Shown one piece after another: positions 37,908 to 47,331 of a stretch of DNA of 64,000 nucleotides; position 1 is the stretch's first letter, and the number at the start of each line of letters is the position of its first letter. The notes under the pieces were generated by a model. It was not told where the DNA came from. It did no database searches and saw only the letters and a list, made by a program, of their open reading frames with translations. The translations under genes and the position numbers were made by a program. The DNA comes from Lachnospiraceae bacterium (GTDB lineage Bacteria > Bacillota > Clostridia > Lachnospirales > Lachnospiraceae): the NCBI GenBank assembly GCA_015057405.1, contig SVEK01000011.1, positions 1 to 64,000 of the forward strand, read 5' to 3'.

Positions 37908-38516
37908 TTACTGAGAAATATTGTCATCACGGTTACCAAGAAGATCCTTAACAATATTATTAATACATAACTTAAGGTCACTATTATTATATCGGTACCG
38001 GGCATCAATTCCCGCGGCATTAAGATTCTCACTGCTAAAATCCTGCTCATCCGCGATATATCTGCGACATACTTCTTCGTAATTCGGTTTGTCCTGCTTA
38101 CGTTCCCTATTTATGGAACGAATGAGCCTTTCATAATCATTTACATATATATATATCGGTATTACCATGTCATTTCCAAAATATTTTCTAAGACTTAAAA
38201 ATGCTTCAACAGTTCCAATCATCATAAAACTCAATTCATTATTGCAAACATCCGGATTATCATCCACAGTAAAATAATGCCACACACCTTTTACTGTATT
38301 ATACTCTCTGTGTTCTGCTATCAAACCTGCCTTGTCAAGTCTTTTCATCTCTTCTTCGTCAACAAAATGATAATCTTCTCCTTCTGTCTCTCCGAATCTT
38401 TGAGGTCTTGTCGTATAAGGAACAATCTTATTAAGCCCTAATTCTTCTTTTTTCATCAACTGCCTGAATACTGTATCTTTACCTGTGGCACTCTTGCCCA
38501 TTATTACATATATCAT
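37908..38516 (-). CDS. Guanylate kinase-like protein
   Basis: 202 residues. The P-loop is MGKSATGKDTVFRQL near residues 6-20. The GMP-binding block YTTRPQRFGETEGEDYHFVDEEEM near residues 38-62 is typical of guanylate kinases, as is the lid region with RLIRSINRERKQDKPNYEEVCRRY. It would convert GMP to GDP. It overlaps the decarboxylase stop by 38 bases and occupies the position where Bacillus has tmk. It could be a second, paralogous Gmk, since the true gmk usually lies near rpoZ. Confidence 0.78.
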   Translation of the reverse strand: MIYVIMGKSATGKDTVFRQLMKKEELGLNKIVPYTTRPQRFGETEGEDYHFVDEEEMKRLDKAGLIAEHREYNTVKGVWHYFTVDDNPDVCNNELSFMMIGTVEAFLSLRKYFGNDMVIPIYIYVNDYERLIRSINRERKQDKPNYEEVCRRYIADEQDFSSENLNAAGIDARYRYNNSDLKLCINNIVKDLLGNRDDNISQ

Positions 38517-40116
38517 ACGCTAGTATTCTCCTTCCCTCACTGTCCGACAATCCTTTTATATCATAACCTCTGTTACGGTATTCTTCAAGAATTTCTATGC
38601 ATCTGCGGCTTATCAGTTCCCCTGCCGCTATATATGGAATTCCGGGCGGATACACATACACCGTTTCCGTAGACATCATACCTGCAGAATACCTAAGTTC
38701 CGTTGAAACACCGGGAAGCAACATAGCTTCCTTTAAACTCATAACAGTTTTATTACGCGGATATTCAAACCGTTTTTTATCGGTAACAAACGGGGAACCG
38801 GTTCCCAATTCATCCTCATTACACACAGCTGCATCCTCCGCCGATGTCGCTGCCACGGTTTTACCACGCGCGCCCAATTCATCAGCATCTGTCGCCGATG
38901 TCACCGCCACTTCTTTACCACGCGCGCCATACTCTTTATCTATGTCGTACAATGCACTAACAAGTCTGTCATAACCTTCACACGTATCAAAAACACTTGT
39001 CATTAATACCACGTGCTCAATCTGCGCCATCTCAGGCTGAAGACCGTACCGGGTACGAAGAAGATTGTAGCATTGACGTCCGTCTATAGATAACCATTCA
39101 GTGCCAATAACTATTTTTGAAGCATCCCGCACCTTGCCAAACGAAGGAATCCGTATATGCTTAAGTCCCTCAAGACGTTCATACAGATTCCCTAACAAAG
39201 AGGCATGGGCATTATACACTTTTGCTCCGTTTGTGATAAGATAATTCATACAATTATCTATGGAGCCCATTAAAACATACGACGGACTACTTGTCTGATA
39301 TACCGCCAAAAACTTTTTTACTCTATCAGAAAAAACTCTGTCTGTACATATATGCAAAAGTGCAGTCTGGGTAAGAGTTGGTAAGGTCTTGTGAATTCCG
39401 TGTATTACAATGTCGGCACCAAGATAAATACTACTTTCCGGATATATATCATGAAATGGAAAATGAGCTCCATGCGCTTCATCAACTATAAGAGGAATGC
39501 CATATCTATGAACAATTTTTCCTATATTTTCAATATCAGAAACATATCCTTCATAGGTAGGAGAAGTAATAACAACTGCGCATATATCATCATTTTCACT
39601 AAGGGACTTTTCAACATCCTCCGGAGAAACAACAGCATCCTCCCTCTGTATCATCTCATCGGTAACGTCAGTCGTTCCCGGCCATAGATAATGCGGCATT
39701 AACCCATTGAGCATAACAGCATTGTATACCGCTTTGTGGCAATTTCTTCCAATCAATATTCCTTTCTTTCCGGTTGCACACGCAGATATAGCCGCAAGAA
39801 TACCGGCAGTACACCCATTTACCAGAAAATGAGTTTCCTTGACACCATAAAGGGTTGCAGCCCTTTTTTCTGCTTCCAAAATACACCCTTCAGGATGATT
39901 AAGGTCATCAAATCCGTCAATCTCTGTTATATCTATATCGTAAGGATTAAAACTATTAAATCTGCCTGACTGACGTTTATGTCCGGGCATATGAAAAGGA
40001 TACATATCACTCTTACTAAGCGATACGAGTCTGTCAAACAAAGTTGTATATCCGTTGTTACCATCACCGGCTATATCACGATATAAAGGCCGGTTATGCG
40101 AGCGAATCTGTTTCAA
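38479..40116 (-). CDS. Orn/Lys/Arg decarboxylase family protein (YaaO-like)
   Basis: About 545 residues from a TTG at 40116, chosen because GGAGGAG lies nine bases before it. The track start would put that site inside the gene. It is a PLP enzyme probably making agmatine, cadaverine or putrescine; the substrate cannot be told. The N-terminal MPGHKRQSG, the PLP domain with TNGCTAGI-like NGCTAGILAAIS, and the PLP lysine in HGIHKTLPTLTQTALLHI near residue 235 are clear. Between PLP and C-terminal domains is an inserted linker with a duplicated GARGKxVAxTSAxDA block. The C-terminus has YPPGIPYIAAGE. Confidence 0.88.
   Translation of the reverse strand: MKQIRSHNRPLYRDIAGDGNNGYTTLFDRLVSLSKSDMYPFHMPGHKRQSGRFNSFNPYDIDITEIDGFDDLNHPEGCILEAEKRAATLYGVKETHFLVNGCTAGILAAISACATGKKGILIGRNCHKAVYNAVMLNGLMPHYLWPGTTDVTDEMIQREDAVVSPEDVEKSLSENDDICAVVITSPTYEGYVSDIENIGKIVHRYGIPLIVDEAHGAHFPFHDIYPESSIYLGADIVIHGIHKTLPTLTQTALLHICTDRVFSDRVKKFLAVYQTSSPSYVLMGSIDNCMNYLITNGAKVYNAHASLLGNLYERLEGLKHIRIPSFGKVRDASKIVIGTEWLSIDGRQCYNLLRTRYGLQPEMAQIEHVVLMTSVFDTCEGYDRLVSALYDIDKEYGARGKEVAVTSATDADELGARGKTVAATSAEDAAVCNEDELGTGSPFVTDKKRFEYPRNKTVMSLKEAMLLPGVSTELRYSAGMMSTETVYVYPPGIPYIAAGELISRRCIEILEEYRNRGYDIKGLSDSEGRRILAYDICNNGQECHR
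38836..38943. repeat. Tandem duplication inside the decarboxylase gene
   Basis: Two adjacent blocks of about 54 bp share GCATC-TCNGCCGATGTCNCNGCCAC and TTTTACCACGCGCGCC. They are GC-richer than surrounding DNA and encode the repeated GARGKxVAxTSAxDA segment of the linker. Confidence 0.7.
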
Positions 40117-40533
40117 GTTTGTAGTCTCCTCCAAATTTCATATACCATCAGGCATCATTGCCAAACATCACATTTTTGTAAACAAATTATACCCTTGCCC
40201 TACTAAAATGTCAAACCGGCCCGCCATTACATTTATGTGAGCATTGCTTTTGCTTACAACGCCTGATTTTATATAAAATACCTCCATATATTTAGATTTT
40301 TGGCTATTTTTTACAATATTTCATACATTATAAATAATGAATGAGGGTTAATAATTGCTCGTTTTTGCCCGAATTATACCATTTATGCCCCTTTTTTGAC
40401 CATTTATTCCAATTGACTAAAAAATGTTCCAAATTAGTGTATATTATACGTGTTACTTTATGAAATATAGATTATACGTCTTATTTCGTATTTAGTAGAA
40501 CAATATTTACAAATCACTAAAGGAGATAAGACA
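40117..40533. promoter_or_regulatory. Regulatory gap before the two-component genes
   Basis: About 400 bases without a supported gene. Near the response regulator start are paired direct repeats: TTCCAA-type blocks at 40407 and 40427 (20 bases apart) and ATTATACGTGTTA/ATTATACGTCTTA at 40443 and 40471. A TTGACT (40413-40418) lies ahead of an AT-rich TATATTATA region. These could be the promoter and LytTR-type binding sites for autoregulation. No signal-peptide gene is visible here. Confidence 0.35.
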
Positions 40534-41292
40534 ATGATACTGAAGGTAGCCATATGTGATGATGATATTAATTCCATTAATCAGATATATGATATACTAC
40601 TTAGTTACGAAATGTCTCATGATATCGATTTTGAAATCAAAAAATACACAAACAGCCTTGATTTATTACAAGAATACTCTCACAAAAACAGGTTTCATAT
40701 TATGTTTATTGATGTGGAAATGCCAAAACTTAACGGATTAGAACTTGCAGAAAAAATACGCCGTATTCCTGATAACGACGTTAAAATAGTATTTGTAAGC
40801 GACTATCCGGAATACATGCAGGACAGTTTCAACGTTAACGCATTTAATTACATACCGAAACCATTTGACAATGACAAATGCACTCAAATTATAAAACAGG
40901 TGACGGACTATTATAAACGAAACAACACAACAAAGCTATTTGTCACAACTGATTTGGCAGAAGAATTCATTAATCTGAAAGATATTATCAGAATAGAAAC
41001 TGCTAATGCCAAGAAAAGAATTCTGCGTATTACAACGTCGCACAAATCAGTAGAATGCAGTGGCACTATTTCTGAAATGGACTGTCTGTTGAATCCGTAC
41101 AGCTTCATCGTTCCCAGTCGCGGAAATCTTGTTAACTTAGAACGTATACACTTCCTTAAACACAATTCCGTTATTATGGACAACGGTGACGAAGTAGATT
41201 TAAGCCGTCGAAAATACGAATCGCTTAAAGAACGCATTAACAGAAATCTTGTATTCTCAAACAATATTACAAAAAGTGGAGTCCTACTATGA
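40534..41292 (+). CDS. LytTR-family response regulator (AgrA-like)
   Basis: 252 residues. The receiver domain (1-120) has the acidic pair CDDD at residues 8-11, the phosphoacceptor Asp in MFIDVEMPKLNG near residue 58, and the conserved Lys in YIPKPFD. The LytTR DNA-binding domain follows (about 140-240), with the typical ending FIVPSRGNLVNLERI ... GDEVDLSRRKYESLKERI. It controls genes through direct-repeat sites. AAGGAG precedes ATG. Its stop overlaps the kinase start by four bases. The target genes are unknown. Confidence 0.92.
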   Translation: MILKVAICDDDINSINQIYDILLSYEMSHDIDFEIKKYTNSLDLLQEYSHKNRFHIMFIDVEMPKLNGLELAEKIRRIPDNDVKIVFVSDYPEYMQDSFNVNAFNYIPKPFDNDKCTQIIKQVTDYYKRNNTTKLFVTTDLAEEFINLKDIIRIETANAKKRILRITTSHKSVECSGTISEMDCLLNPYSFIVPSRGNLVNLERIHFLKHNSVIMDNGDEVDLSRRKYESLKERINRNLVFSNNITKSGVLL

Positions 41293-42611
41293 TTTTCGAG
41301 TTGTTTTCATATGTATTAGATTATTTTACAAACATAATTTACCTCAACGAATATCTGGGAAATAAAAGAGAAGATATTTCAAAGAAAATGTATTATCTTA
41401 TTTTCATTTTTGCAGAAATCCTGATTATTCTTACTTACCATTTATGCTACGATGGTTTTTATACAACAAAGATTGCTGTAACTTTTATTTTGTCTTTTCT
41501 GCTTTTGACCGGTCTTGCCTTTTTGCATCAAAGTCCAATAAAACGCAAGCTTTTTACTGCTTTGTCACTTCAGGTAATTACCGGATTATCTGCAACGATT
41601 TGTTTGTTAATAATATCATTGTTACCCTCCGTGGCAAGTCACCATCTGACAATTAGACCGTACCACATATTATTTTGCACAAAATTGATAACGTTTGCAC
41701 TGATATGGACATCTTTTCTCTTAATAAAACCTAAAACAAAAGGTTATTCTATAACATATTACCTGCTTTTACTGTTTATACCGCTTATATCATTTTTTAT
41801 GATAGCCGCAACTTCTCACACCAGCAAAATGACTCCAAAACAGTTGACATTTACTCTTTTGGGTTTGGTGGCATTACTTTTCACCAATATTGCTAACTAT
41901 TATCTGTTAAGACATTTTATTCACATGACGGAACTGGAAGACAAAGTTACCAATCTAAAAAAGCAGTTAATATATCAGTCTAAAAACTACCAACAAATAT
42001 CAACTGCTTACAGAAGCACACGAAAAATTATTCACGACACTAAAAAACACTTCCGATATATAAACGAATGCATCAAAAAAGAGCACTATTCTTCAATCAA
42101 TGCTTATCTTGCCCAACTCATTAATGAACTCGAAGACTCACATACCAGTATCAACACAGGAAACCTTGTGATTGATGCCTTTATCGGTAGTTCACGTGCA
42201 CAGGCAGAAAATGAACATATTACATTTACTACAAAAATACAGATAAACACAGACTATATAACAGTATCTGATTATGATCTGTGTATTATTTTGGGCAATC
42301 TTTTAGACAATGCATTAGAAGCCTGTCAAAAAGTCATTCCTCCCAAACCGAAACAGATTAACGTTAATATATTTACTACGCCAAAAAAGTTTGTCATTCA
42401 TATATGCAATACTTACGCTGACATTCCAACCTCTCAGGAGTCCGTAAACTTACAAGTTCTTCACGGTTATGGAATTCCAAATGTAAAATCAATCACGTCC
42501 AAGTACTACGGAACATATACATTTTTCACAGAGAACGACATTTATCATTCTATTGTAAACATTCCTTACATTGACGATACTCTCAGATTAAAGCTGGATT
42601 TAGAACAATAA
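41289..42611 (+). CDS. GHKL-domain sensor histidine kinase (AgrC-like)
   Basis: 440 residues. There are about six membrane spans in residues 1-215. A short dimerisation helix follows with the phospho-site region STRKIIHDTKKHFRYI near residue 245, and a GHKL ATPase domain with ILGNLLDNALEACQK (N box) and GYGIPNVKSITSKYYG (G box). It forms a pair with the upstream LytTR regulator, like peptide quorum-sensing systems. No agrB or agrD is next to it, so the signal could be a peptide from elsewhere or a different cue. It ends 15 bases from convergent metF. Confidence 0.9.
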   Translation: MIFELFSYVLDYFTNIIYLNEYLGNKREDISKKMYYLIFIFAEILIILTYHLCYDGFYTTKIAVTFILSFLLLTGLAFLHQSPIKRKLFTALSLQVITGLSATICLLIISLLPSVASHHLTIRPYHILFCTKLITFALIWTSFLLIKPKTKGYSITYYLLLLFIPLISFFMIAATSHTSKMTPKQLTFTLLGLVALLFTNIANYYLLRHFIHMTELEDKVTNLKKQLIYQSKNYQQISTAYRSTRKIIHDTKKHFRYINECIKKEHYSSINAYLAQLINELEDSHTSINTGNLVIDAFIGSSRAQAENEHITFTTKIQINTDYITVSDYDLCIILGNLLDNALEACQKVIPPKPKQINVNIFTTPKKFVIHICNTYADIPTSQESVNLQVLHGYGIPNVKSITSKYYGTYTFFTENDIYHSIVNIPYIDDTLRLKLDLEQ

Positions 42612-42626
42612 AACCATAGTTTTTAC

Positions 42627-43463
42627 TTAAATCGCCTTAACAATCTCTGAGGCAATCGCCGGCTTATTCATTGTATATATATGAACTCCGTAAACACCGT
42701 TATCTTCAAGGTCACGAATCTGTCTTATTGCATAATCAATTCCGGCCTTAAACATATCCTCTGGCTTATCTGCATACTTTGCAATAATGTCTGACAACAT
42801 TTTTGGAACGGATGAACCGGAAAGGGAAATGGATGTTCCTATCTGTTTTGCTGAAGTTATCGGCATAATCCCCGCATGAATAGGTGCCGTAATGCCTTTC
42901 TTATCTGCTCTTTCCCTAAAATCGTAGAAAAAGTCATTATCAAAGAAAAGCTGTGTAATAAAATGCTCAGCTCCAAGGTCCTGCTTTTCTTTCATATGCT
43001 TAAGGTCAGCTTCCTTACTAAACGCCTCGAAATGTTTTTCAGGATAACATGCTGCCATGATATGAAAATCACCCATTTTCTTGAGTTCGGCAATCAAATC
43101 CGTTGAATATGTAAATTCACGAAGATTATACTGTTCATCTGTCATATCCTTTGGTCTGTCGCCACGAAGGGCAAGTATGTTACTTACGCCTTCTGCCTTC
43201 AACTCTTCACAAAGTTTTGCTATTCCGGACTTCGTACTTCCCACACATGTCATATGAGCCACTGCCGGAACATTAAGTTCGTTTTGTATATACGAGGCAA
43301 TCTGTGTTGTCTTTTTAGACTGGCTTCCCCCTGCACCATAAGTAACACTTATATATTCCGGTGAGAGCTTTGCTAATTCCGTTACAACCTCATAAACGGA
43401 AGAAAAATCACTGTCTTTTTTTGGTGGAAATACTTCAAATGATAAATGTGTCGTTTCTTTCAT
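42627..43463 (-). CDS. metF: 5,10-methylenetetrahydrofolate reductase
   Basis: 278 residues, the short bacterial form. It reduces methylene-THF to methyl-THF for methionine synthesis or the one-carbon branch. Markers are LSFEVFPPKKD at the N-terminus, EYISVTYGAGGS, ILALRGDRPKD and HFITQLFFDNDFFYDF. There is no visible NADH domain or MetV partner in the window. Its start is 29 bases after the mnmA stop, so the two probably share a transcript. Confidence 0.93.
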   Translation of the reverse strand: MKETTHLSFEVFPPKKDSDFSSVYEVVTELAKLSPEYISVTYGAGGSQSKKTTQIASYIQNELNVPAVAHMTCVGSTKSGIAKLCEELKAEGVSNILALRGDRPKDMTDEQYNLREFTYSTDLIAELKKMGDFHIMAACYPEKHFEAFSKEADLKHMKEKQDLGAEHFITQLFFDNDFFYDFRERADKKGITAPIHAGIMPITSAKQIGTSISLSGSSVPKMLSDIIAKYADKPEDMFKAGIDYAIRQIRDLEDNGVYGVHIYTMNKPAIASEIVKAI

Positions 43464-43491
43464 TGTTCTTTGTTCTCCTATTCTATAATTA

Positions 43492-44553
43492 TTAATTCAT
43501 TACATCCTTGGCTCTTCTGATAATTCCTCCTCCAAGAACAACATTGTCTTTATAAAATACAAGAGCCTGTCCCGGAGTAGCCGCCCTTACAGGGCTGTGA
43601 AATCTACATTTGACAATATCTTTTGCAATGTACTCCACACTACAGGCAGTATCTTTGCCGGAGTAGCGAACCTTCGCCGTTATCCCTTCACATTTCAAAA
43701 AATTATCCACTGCCATATGATTAACTTCGTTACAAAAAACCTCATCTGTAAATACATCTTCATTGTCGCCCAGTACAACCTCATCTGTATCAGGCCTTAT
43801 CTCGCAAACATAAACCGGCCTGCCAAGGGCAATATTAAGTCCCTTTCGCTGCCCGACGGTATATTTATGAATACCTTCATGTCTGCCAAGGACATTGCTT
43901 TCTGTATCAACAAAATTTCCCGGTCCCGGAACTTTGGTATTGGCAGCAATAAATCCGGCATAATCATTATCAGGAATAAAACATATATCCTGACTGTCCG
44001 GCTTATCCGCAACCGAAAGTCCAATCTTTTTTGCCATCTCGCGAATCTCATCCTTAGAATACTCTCCAAGTGGCATAATTGTATGCGCCAGCTGCTCCTG
44101 TGTGAGATTATAAAGTACATATGCCTGATCTTTATTATCGTGATCTGCTTTACACACGGCGTAACGACCATTATCCAGTTTCAAAATCTTAGCATAATGA
44201 CCTGTCACAATATATTCTGCACCAAACTGTCCTGCCAGTTCAAGCAAGGCTTCCCACTTCACATGTCTGTTACATCTTACACATGGATTAGGCGTATTAC
44301 CTCCAATATATTCCGCGATGAAGTTGTCTATCACACATCCTCGAAAAGCATCTCTAAAATCTATAACATGGTGCTCAATTCCAAGTCTGTCCGCAACAGC
44401 CTTTGCGTCACTTATCGCATCAGTTTCTCCCCGGGAAAGAAAAGTTTGCATAGTAACACCGATAACGTCATATCCCTGCTCCTTAAGCAAATATGCTGCC
44501 ACTGATGAATCAACTCCACCTGACATCCCTACAACCATTTTTTTATTATTCAT
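43492..44553 (-). CDS. mnmA: tRNA-uridine 2-sulfurtransferase
   Basis: 353 residues from the ATG at 44553, with AGGAG just upstream. The track start has no ribosome site. It thiolates uridine 34 in tRNA Lys, Glu and Gln. The PP-loop ATP site is VVGMSGGVDSSVAAYLL near residues 7-22. The catalytic cysteine lies in TPNPCVRCNRHVKW near residue 100. PDSQDICFIPD and the C-terminal beta-barrel follow. A cysteine desulfurase would supply the sulfur, but none is adjacent. Confidence 0.95.
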   Translation of the reverse strand: MNNKKMVVGMSGGVDSSVAAYLLKEQGYDVIGVTMQTFLSRGETDAISDAKAVADRLGIEHHVIDFRDAFRGCVIDNFIAEYIGGNTPNPCVRCNRHVKWEALLELAGQFGAEYIVTGHYAKILKLDNGRYAVCKADHDNKDQAYVLYNLTQEQLAHTIMPLGEYSKDEIREMAKKIGLSVADKPDSQDICFIPDNDYAGFIAANTKVPGPGNFVDTESNVLGRHEGIHKYTVGQRKGLNIALGRPVYVCEIRPDTDEVVLGDNEDVFTDEVFCNEVNHMAVDNFLKCEGITAKVRYSGKDTACSVEYIAKDIVKCRFHSPVRAATPGQALVFYKDNVVLGGGIIRRAKDVMN

Positions 44554-44625
44554 ACTAACTCCTGCTAATCTAACCAAATTGCGCAGCTTTGTCTTAAATC
44601 AATATCATTCTGCTAATATTTTTAC

Positions 44626-44654
44626 ATTATAATATACTTCTTTTATTTTGTACA
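44626..44654 (-). promoter_or_regulatory. mnmA-metF promoter
   Basis: Minus strand TGTACA (44649-44654), 17-base spacer, TATAAT (44626-44631). The -35 is weak (4 of 6). Confidence 0.5.
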
Positions 44655-44822
44655 CTTTTAATATAACACTTTTGTGGCAACAATACCGATTTATCCTCTT
44701 CTTCGGTCTATACTTTTTTATCAGTTTAGTACCACTTTTTTGCAAGATTTTCATAGTGTTTTGTCTTAAAATCACAAAAAGTATCCATAGAAAAAACTTG
44801 CGTACAAGAACCACATATATAT

Positions 44823-46268
44823 TTAAAATTTAATCTCCAGCGCATTTGCATATTCAGTAGGCAGCTTATCAGGCAAATCTACAACAAGCATTCCGGAATG
44901 TTGTGCAAATGAAAGTTCGCCGACACCAAGGAGACGTACACCGCTTACATGTTCATCCTCTTTGAGACTCTTTATAACAATTGTTTTGTCAGGGTTAGGT
45001 GACATGATAAATACATATAATCTGCCGTCTTTTTGCACAAATCTGAAGTCATCATTCTTCCACGGAACCTGTTCCTCAGTGAAGCCGTTGATTATTACAA
45101 ATGATGAGCCCTCGCCTGAAACACGCCAAGGGCATGTGCCGTATACAGCTTCACCATTGACAGCAAACCATTTTGTAAGTTCGTCAAGAATCCACTCAGT
45201 CTGCTCGTCAAGTGTGCCGTCAGGGCGTTGGAGTATGTTAAGAAGCATAGTTCCGTTTTTCGCAATTGTATCAATAAGTATGTCGATAATGTGTTGCGGC
45301 TTTTTATAAGGCATGTCAGCTTTGTAAAACCATTCTCCGATACATGTTTCGGACTGCCATGGTTCCGGTGAAATATCAGGGAGCTGACTTCTTTCAATAT
45401 CAAGTGTGCCAACTTCGTAGATTTCTTTTTTGCGACTTTTCTGAGTGTAGACAGCCTGATTTTCGCCAAATATACTTTCTGACTTGTTGTATAGATAAGC
45501 AACAATTTCAAGACCATATTGAAAATCTTTATTTTCCACGGATTCAAAATTCTCGCCAAATGGCAGCCAGCTATCGGAGTAAAGTAAATCCGGCTCGTAG
45601 TTGTCGATGATTTCTTTCATTACATTCGACCAGTAATCTCTGAACTGCTTGTTCGGAGTGAGCCATGTCCACACATCTTCTTCACCCGGCTTTGCAACGT
45701 GCTCGTAATTGTCATGGTAAAAATCGCGGTAAGCAGGGTCGTTTCCGTCGTAAGGTACACCTTTATACGGTCCGTACGAGTCACAGCCTTTATTGGAACG
45801 CCACCATCCGAAAGAGGCCCCAAGATGCTCAGTAAGTCCAAACGGCATGTTATATTTCTTGGCAGCAGCCTTCCACAGCGCACATATGTCTTTGTGCGGT
45901 CCGATGTTTACTGAATTGAATCTGTTATATTTTGAGTCAAAATTGAAAAAATGGTCATGGTGTGATGCCTGCGCAACAAAATATCGGGCGCCGGCCTTGT
46001 AATAGCGCTCCATAAGAGCATCCGGATCAAAGTTCTCGGCTTTCCACAACTCACAGATGTCTTTGTACCCGAATTTGGATGGGTGACCGTAATGCCTGCA
46101 GTGATACAGATACTGCGGGGTGTCCTGAATATACATGTTGCGTGCGTACCAGTCGCCGAACATAGGAACGCACTGAGGTCCCCAATGGCTCCAAATACCG
46201 AATTTGGCATCACGGAACCAGTCAGGGCAGGTGTGTTGTTTTAATGATTCAAATGTTGCTTCAAACAT
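44823..46268 (-). CDS. Alpha-L-fucosidase, GH29 family
   Basis: 481 residues with no signal peptide, so probably cytoplasmic. The family pattern is clear: WFRDAKFGIWSHWGPQCVP near the N-terminus, AGARYFVAQASHHDHFFNFDSKYN, and the nucleophile region LLYSDSWLPFGE (Asp near residue 233). A C-terminal beta domain follows. It would remove terminal fucose from imported oligosaccharides. AAGGAGG precedes ATG. A divergent AraC regulator lies 200 bases away, which suggests substrate-induced control. No transporter is visible beside it. Confidence 0.9.
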   Translation of the reverse strand: MFEATFESLKQHTCPDWFRDAKFGIWSHWGPQCVPMFGDWYARNMYIQDTPQYLYHCRHYGHPSKFGYKDICELWKAENFDPDALMERYYKAGARYFVAQASHHDHFFNFDSKYNRFNSVNIGPHKDICALWKAAAKKYNMPFGLTEHLGASFGWWRSNKGCDSYGPYKGVPYDGNDPAYRDFYHDNYEHVAKPGEEDVWTWLTPNKQFRDYWSNVMKEIIDNYEPDLLYSDSWLPFGENFESVENKDFQYGLEIVAYLYNKSESIFGENQAVYTQKSRKKEIYEVGTLDIERSQLPDISPEPWQSETCIGEWFYKADMPYKKPQHIIDILIDTIAKNGTMLLNILQRPDGTLDEQTEWILDELTKWFAVNGEAVYGTCPWRVSGEGSSFVIINGFTEEQVPWKNDDFRFVQKDGRLYVFIMSPNPDKTIVIKSLKEDEHVSGVRLLGVGELSFAQHSGMLVVDLPDKLPTEYANALEIKF

Positions 46269-46292
46269 GGGAAAGCCTCCTTTTTTTATGTA

Positions 46293-46327
46293 CTCTCGAA
46301 ATCTTTTGAATATAGATTTTCGAGATA
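46293..46327. repeat. Palindromic repeat, copy 2
   Basis: ACTCTCGAAATCTTTTGAATATAGATTTTCGAGAT is an inverted copy of the 37.8 kb palindrome. It lies about 30 bases upstream of the fucosidase ATG, between divergent genes, where it could serve as a regulator site or as a mobile hairpin. Confidence 0.65.
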
Positions 46328-46476
46328 GATTTTAAACTAAGTGTAGCGTTTGCACATATATTTGTATATACTTATAATTGATTAGTTGTTTATGAAAATC
46401 GACTTTTAAGTCGCCTTTTTAAGTTATAAAAGCAATAAAGAGAGCTGAAGATTGATGAAAAGAGGTGCCTGATAAT

Positions 46477-47214
46477 ATGGAAAGCGAATATTCTATTATT
46501 GCATGCGGACGGAGCTACAATCCACCTGACTGGTATTACAATCCCAAAAATCTTGTAAACAGAATATATTATATATGTGGCGGAACAGCGTATTATCGCG
46601 GTGATATCAAACTTAAACCGGGGCATTTGTATATATTTCGCGGATCGCCGTATTTTCAGGTGGAGCAGGATGAAAATGATCCGGTTGACCACGTATTTTT
46701 TGACTTCGTTACATACAAAAAATTGATAAACGAGGACTTTATCGAAATAGACCTTACAGGTGATAATACTGAATGCAAAAAATTGAAAGCTTATATTGAT
46801 TATATTGCAGCGGATTTTGAAGGAACATTTTACCCGTTGCCTGTTGCAAAAGCATTTCTTGATATCATAATCTATCATCTCGGGGAGTATTTGAATTCGG
46901 ACGTTGTGTATTCACAGATGACTTCAACAGTTCTTAAGTACATACACGAAACTCCGTTTGAGGAACTGTCGGTTTCGAAAATTGCAGATGCCATTAATGT
47001 TAACGTGAATCATCTGATAAGAAGTTTTAAGAAGGAACTTAATATCACACCCCACAAATATATTTCAATGATGAAGGCTGATTACGCGATTTCATATATG
47101 AGACAGGGAACCGGCTGTGCTGAGATAGCAGAAAGACTGGGATTTAGTTCGATATCGGCATTTTCTTCATTTTTTAAGAAGGAGACAGGCAGAAATATTT
47201 CGGAGTATAGATAG
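46477..47214 (+). CDS. AraC-family transcriptional regulator
   Basis: 245 residues from the ATG at 46477. The upstream GTG at 46465 leaves no room for the AGAGG site. The N-terminal sugar-sensing cupin-like part spans about residues 1-150 (IYYICGGTAYYRGDIKLKPGHLYIFRG). The C-terminal two helix-turn-helix motifs are FEELSVSKIADAINVNVNHLIRSFKKELN and GCAEIAERLGFSSISAFSSFFKKETG. It is divergent from the fucosidase gene and probably activates it in response to a fucosylated sugar; this is inference from position. Confidence 0.88.
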   Translation: MESEYSIIACGRSYNPPDWYYNPKNLVNRIYYICGGTAYYRGDIKLKPGHLYIFRGSPYFQVEQDENDPVDHVFFDFVTYKKLINEDFIEIDLTGDNTECKKLKAYIDYIAADFEGTFYPLPVAKAFLDIIIYHLGEYLNSDVVYSQMTSTVLKYIHETPFEELSVSKIADAINVNVNHLIRSFKKELNITPHKYISMMKADYAISYMRQGTGCAEIAERLGFSSISAFSSFFKKETGRNISEYR

Positions 47215-47331
47215 AATTTTAGTTGAAGCTGTAATTTAAAACGAAAATAGCATAGTATTAAAAACTAATTGATTTATAGTATAATGATGATATATCATTA
47301 TTACATAGAAATACAGTCTAAGGAGATGCCC

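Noticed and set aside
40117-40533. agrD-like peptide gene beside the AgrA/AgrC-like pair
   Set aside because: No small ORF with a ribosome site and peptide-like layout was found on either strand.
47215-47331. TPP riboswitch before the GNAT/ThiT-like pair
   Set aside because: The gap is short and A/T rich and lacks the conserved CUGAGA and ACCUGA boxes.
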